Notes under the pieces: model-generated
The model's database searches: none
Told to the model about the DNA's origin: nothing
What the model saw: only the letters and a program-made list of their open reading frames with translations
Shown: positions 34,568 through 37,388 of the stretch, in pieces
How the letters are laid out: each line of letters opens with the position of its first letter
Position numbering within the stretch: position 1 is the stretch's first letter
Program-made: the position numbers and the translations under genes
From: Bacillota bacterium
Lineage (GTDB): Bacteria > Bacillota > Clostridia > Lachnospirales > Lachnospiraceae
Assembly (NCBI GenBank): GCA_023436225.1
Contig: JAEZKA010000040.1
Span: forward strand, 1-37,388
Length of the DNA: 37,388 nt
Direction of reading: 5' to 3'

Positions 34568-34765
34568 TCATTGAATATATTTTGATGCAATTACATTATG
34601 AATAAAGTCAGCAATTTCCTTTGTTGATTGCATTCCATGTATTTGCTCAATAATCCTTTTTTGTTCATCCTCTGATAAGGAATTAAAATAATCCATTGCA
34701 TTATTTTGTTCCAGTGCCAATCCAAGGCCAACCGGCATCTGTGCACCCATTTCAAATTTACCCAT
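34568..34765 (-). CDS. Small conserved-looking protein, function unknown
   Basis: 65 residues with AAAGGAG 8 nt before the ATG. Gly/Met/Ala-rich start (MGAQMPVGLGLALEQNNAM) then an amphipathic helical part (YFNSLSEDEQKRIIEQIHGM, STKEIADFIHNVI). Small proteins with this pattern (GLGMALAQN..AM..F..LS...) are common in Lachnospiraceae; role unknown. Stands alone on this strand. Confidence 0.7.
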   Translation of the reverse strand: MGKFEMGAQMPVGLGLALEQNNAMDYFNSLSEDEQKRIIEQIHGMQSTKEIADFIHNVIASKYIQ

Positions 34766-34995
34766 TTTCCTCTCTCCTTTCCTATCAAATCGATAATTAT
34801 TCTGGTTTCACCGAAGCAATCATTACACTTCCATGCTTTTCCTATATTTATGCTATATATCTGCATTGTTTTGAAGTCATCTCAATATGATCATTATTGT
34901 TAATATTATTTTACTATTTGGCAGAATTATTCACATCATCTCCATTTATAAAACACACTGACTTACTTTGCGTCTCAATATACTCCATAGAATAA

Positions 34996-35130
34996 AAAAT
35001 CCCTATAACTGCTAAGCTATAAGGATTTTCCATTACTAGGAGGACAGAATATGATTGTTGAACACCGCCTCGTAACGTGGCGTCCCAACCTGCTCCGCAG
35101 GTCGTGGGCACGTATCAACTGCCACGGGGC
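34996..35130. other. Hairpin plus GC-rich multi-stem element of unknown nature
   Basis: The interval 34766-35313 has no convincing gene. It contains an AT-rich hairpin (AAAATCC..TATA / TATA..GGATTTT, 34996-35029) and, at 35060-35130, a GC-rich island with nested stems: CGCC/GGCG (35066-35082), ACCTGC-TCC-GCAGGT (35088-35102), and GTGGC (35077-35081) pairing with GCCAC (35121-35125). It could be an IS200/IS605-type end or a small structured RNA. A 64-codon frame from 35051 with AGGAGG upstream runs through it but reads unlike protein. Confidence 0.4.
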
Positions 35131-35261
35131 ATGTATGAATTCGCTGCAATATAGACTAAGCAGCTGTTTAATAGCAAAATTTCAAAGCATGTTCAATTCA
35201 ACAAAATTCGTCACATTATACTCCCTTATATTGTTGTTACTATAAATACCAGCTACACATG

Positions 35262-35310
35262 AAAAAGGACATAAGTAGATTTAAATTAATACAAATCTGC
35301 TTATGTTCCT
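35262..35310 (-). terminator. Terminator of the M20 amidohydrolase gene
   Basis: Long stem AGGAACATAAGCAGATTT with its near-complement, followed on the minus strand by TTTTTC; directly behind the stop at 35314. Confidence 0.85.
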
Positions 35311-35313
35311 ATA

Positions 35314-36480
35314 CTATATATTTAAAAAATCAAGTGCAAATTGTACATGTAATGCTGTGCCATATTTCATATAGTCTTCATCAATCTTAAATTTCTCATG
35401 GTGCGGAGGATATATGCATTCCTTAGTCTCATTTCTGTATCCTATAAATGCATAAACTCCTTTTGTCTTTTGGAAATAGTAAGGCATATCCTCTGATGCC
35501 ATTTGTTTCGCTATAGGTAAATTATGTCCTTCTCCAAAGACTTTGGTTGCAGACTTATCAGCCAGTGCTGCTAAATATTCATCATTGTAAAGACTAGGTG
35601 CACTTTCTTCTATTATTACATCCACTTTAATTTCATAGGCATCTGCAATAGCCTTTGTATGTCTTATAATTGCTTCATGAACTGTTTTCCTAACCTTTGT
35701 ATCAAAGTATCTCATTGAAATTTCAATGTCCGTATATTTAGAAATTATATTTGCCTTGGTACCTCCAATAAACTTCCCTACAGAAAGTACTACCGGTTCC
35801 TGTGGATCAACATTTTTAGTTATTATTCCCTGAATATCTGTAACCAAAATACATGCAGGATGAATTGTGTCCTTTGCAAGTTGTGGAGCTGAACTATGTC
35901 CTGATACTCCTTCAAGTTTAATATAAATAGTGTCACAACCTGATAACCTATATCCTGGAAGTATATTTACATTTCCTACTTCTAGTGCTGGCATTCCATG
36001 CATACCAAAACAAGCATCAACTCCATCCATTCCGCCAGCTTCAATTATTTTTTTTGCACCAGAGAATGTTTCTTCCCCTTCCTGAAAGAAAAGCCGAACT
36101 TCACCATTAATTTCATCCTTCATTTCAGACAAGATTCTTGCTGCACCAACAAGCATAGCAGCATGCGCATCGTGTCCACATCCATGCATCACCCCTGGAT
36201 TTTTCGATGCGAATTCCACCCCCGATTCCTCTTTTATTGGAAGAGCATCTATGTCTCCTCTTAAAGCTACCGTTTTTCCATCTTTTCCACCTTTTAATGT
36301 AGCCACTAAAGAGGTGCTTCCTACTTTCTTATACGGTATTTGTAATAGATCTAATTCTTTCATAATCTTTTCTTGGGTTTGAAATTCATGTCCGCTAAGC
36401 TCTGGATATTCGTGTAAATTCCTTCTGAATTTTATAATATATTCTTCAATTGATTTAGCCTTATCTAATATATCTGACAT
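35314..36480 (-). CDS. M20 family metallopeptidase/amidohydrolase
   Basis: 388 residues, full length. Metal ligands: HGCGHDAHAAM (Cys and His), FQEGEETFSGA (Glu pair), GMHGMPALEVG (His) and the C-terminal YPPHHEKFKID (His). Opening FRRNLHEYPELSGHE and dimerisation-domain GVSGHSSAPQLAKD are typical of the IAA-Leu-hydrolase/N-acyl-amino-acid amidohydrolase subgroup that removes acyl or benzoyl groups from amino acids. No signal peptide: cytoplasmic. AAGGGGG lies 8 nt before the ATG. A decayed MFS transporter gene lies immediately upstream and may once have been its partner. Confidence 0.92.
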   Translation of the reverse strand: MSDILDKAKSIEEYIIKFRRNLHEYPELSGHEFQTQEKIMKELDLLQIPYKKVGSTSLVATLKGGKDGKTVALRGDIDALPIKEESGVEFASKNPGVMHGCGHDAHAAMLVGAARILSEMKDEINGEVRLFFQEGEETFSGAKKIIEAGGMDGVDACFGMHGMPALEVGNVNILPGYRLSGCDTIYIKLEGVSGHSSAPQLAKDTIHPACILVTDIQGIITKNVDPQEPVVLSVGKFIGGTKANIISKYTDIEISMRYFDTKVRKTVHEAIIRHTKAIADAYEIKVDVIIEESAPSLYNDEYLAALADKSATKVFGEGHNLPIAKQMASEDMPYYFQKTKGVYAFIGYRNETKECIYPPHHEKFKIDEDYMKYGTALHVQFALDFLNI

Positions 36481-36504
36481 TGAAAAAACCCCCTTCTATT
36501 TTTA

Positions 36505-36860
36505 TAGATAGATTCCATCAAAACCTAAGCCTATTCCAATGATAGTAAAGCCGATTGCAGCAATTCATGTATTGATTAGCTAGCACAAAAGTAAATGATG
36601 TCATAAAAATACCCGTTCCTGTAATGATACAGCCTAGGATCATTGGTTTACGGGCACCCCACTTTTGTAATAGTTTCTCTCCAACTCTGATTGTCATCAA
36701 AATAGCAATCAAATACCATAAGAATGTAAATCCAGAATATATAACGCCAACCAATAGTCGATGCGACAATTCCTCCGAAAAGTGAGCAAATACCAGATCC
36801 ACCCTGCACGAGCTAATGGTGCATTGTCGGGTTCGCCTCCAAGAATGGTAAAGTTTAATT
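36505..36860 (-). pseudogene. MFS transporter pseudogene (DHA2/EmrB-like)
   Basis: Three frames on the minus strand carry consecutive pieces of one multi-drug-type MFS protein: SLFGGIVASTIGWRYIFWIY, then LIAILMTIRVGEKLLQKWGA with KPMILGCIITGTGIFMTSF, then IAAIGFTIIGIGLGF. At least two frameshifts and deletions separate them, and both ends are missing (well under a third of a transporter). Directly precedes the M20 gene. Confidence 0.75.
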
Positions 36861-37084
36861 GTGGTTATATAGTACAATGATATTTCAAATTAAAATATAT
36901 AATAATGTTTAAGCGCTTGTCTAATTTTCAAAAATAAGCTTATACATTACAACAATTCTACTTCTCCATTAATTGGCATAATAATAAAGTAGACCAGCTA
37001 GTTAAAGTCAATGCTTTTTTGTAAAAATATCTAACTATATATTTTTAAGACATACCTCAAAAAAGGGTGCACATAATCTGTTTC

Positions 37085-37300
37085 TATGTTGTTCAGGAGA
37101 ACGTAATTTAAAGGCTGAATATTCCGTAGAACAGCAAGGATTATATATGAAACCTTATGCATGATAGCTCCAATAGCCACAATCTTAGGTTTGGATTCTT
37201 TCTTTTTGTCGTAGTACTGATAAAGATAAGGATTTAATGCTTCGCCATTACGTTTTGTATGGATACTGGCTAATGCAATGGCAAAGATTGCACGGCGAAC
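37085..37300 (-). pseudogene. 3' relic of an IS110-family transposase
   Basis: Minus-strand translation gives VRRAIFAIALASIH, GEALNPYLYQYYDKKK, SKPKIVAIGAIMHKVSYII and LAVLRN, the C-terminal Ser-domain end of IS110-type transposases (normally RRALF..ALVA...NP.L..FY..L..KGK..K.A..A..RKLL). A TAA lies just before the V, and the final LRSPEQH is in a shifted frame. The DNA from 36878 to 37084 holds no other feature I can name. Confidence 0.6.
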
Positions 37301-37368
37301 TTAGATATAGATTTTTATAAGACTTAGCATAGCTTTTTGCTATGACTTTATTATACCAGGAGGTAGAC

Positions 37369-37388
37369 ATGATTATGCATAATGATTT
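37369..37388 (+). CDS. Possible gene start cut by the window edge
   Basis: ATG at 37369 follows AGGAGG by 5 nt; only six codons (MIMHND) are visible. No identity can be given. Confidence 0.3.

Noticed and set aside
35051..35245. 64-codon protein starting behind AGGAGG
   Set aside because: The first third is the GC-rich self-complementary island and the rest is low-complexity AT-rich DNA; it does not read like a protein.
1..37388. CRISPR array, prophage or conjugative module
   Set aside because: No regularly spaced repeat array, no capsid, integrase or relaxase genes were seen.

Overview
The window looks like the chromosome of a low-GC, motile, spore-former-type anaerobe of the Clostridia, most likely a plant-polysaccharide-using member of the Lachnospiraceae. 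This is inferred from AT-rich intergenic DNA, strong AGGAGG-type ribosome sites, clostridial-style HD-GYP proteins with a C-terminal tail, YesM/YesN-type two-component genes next to a sugar ABC transporter, and GH130 phosphorylases. No rRNA, tRNA or CRISPR array was seen.

Region 1 (1-9.1 kb) is a signalling and surface block. A LytTR-type response regulator lies between two paralogous membrane GHKL histidine kinases (HK-RR-HK). The first kinase is translationally coupled to a 34-codon ORF not obvious in a normal annotation. Around it lie a secreted InlB-repeat protein, a small membrane protein, a TspO homologue, a decayed SLH/cell-wall-binding protein and two HD-GYP c-di-GMP phosphodiesterases. 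I find a 21-bp-period direct repeat, the geometry expected for LytTR regulators, at a fixed distance upstream of -10 boxes for the small membrane gene, the HD-GYP pair and, 21 kb away, a secreted beta-trefoil-like protein (28.8-30.5 kb). This suggests one local regulon linking a sensed signal to cell-surface proteins and c-di-GMP turnover.

Region 2 (9.1-11.0 kb) is an intact IS1182-type insertion sequence with 22-bp inverted ends; its transposase promoter predicts an essentially leaderless mRNA.

Region 3 (11.0-25.2 kb) is a complete beta-mannan oligosaccharide utilisation locus: a lipoprotein sugar-binding protein and two permeases (no ATPase in the locus), a chemoreceptor in the same transcript, three GH130 enzymes (mannosylglucose phosphorylase type, mannooligosaccharide phosphorylase type, and one divergent member), a cellobiose 2-epimerase, and a divergent YesN/YesM two-component pair. 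Three of its promoters carry the same approximately 23-bp element exactly 32 bp upstream of an extended -10, so the operator of this regulon can be read directly from the sequence. Expected flow: import of mannooligosaccharides, phosphorolysis from the non-reducing end to mannose-1-phosphate, epimerisation of the residual Man-Man to Man-Glc, and phosphorolysis of Man-Glc.

Region 4 (25.2-37.4 kb) is a patchwork of small accessory genes and gene debris: ClbS/DfsB-like and DUF3788 genes, a serine beta-lactamase-like hydrolase, an ABC-exporter relic beside an 83-bp IS relic, a pair of about 90-bp direct repeats each next to a piece of the same 4Fe-4S-type gene, a DinG-like helicase broken by one base in an A7 run, a lipoprotein nuclease starting at TTG, an M20 peptidase/amidohydrolase, an MFS transporter pseudogene and an IS110 transposase relic.
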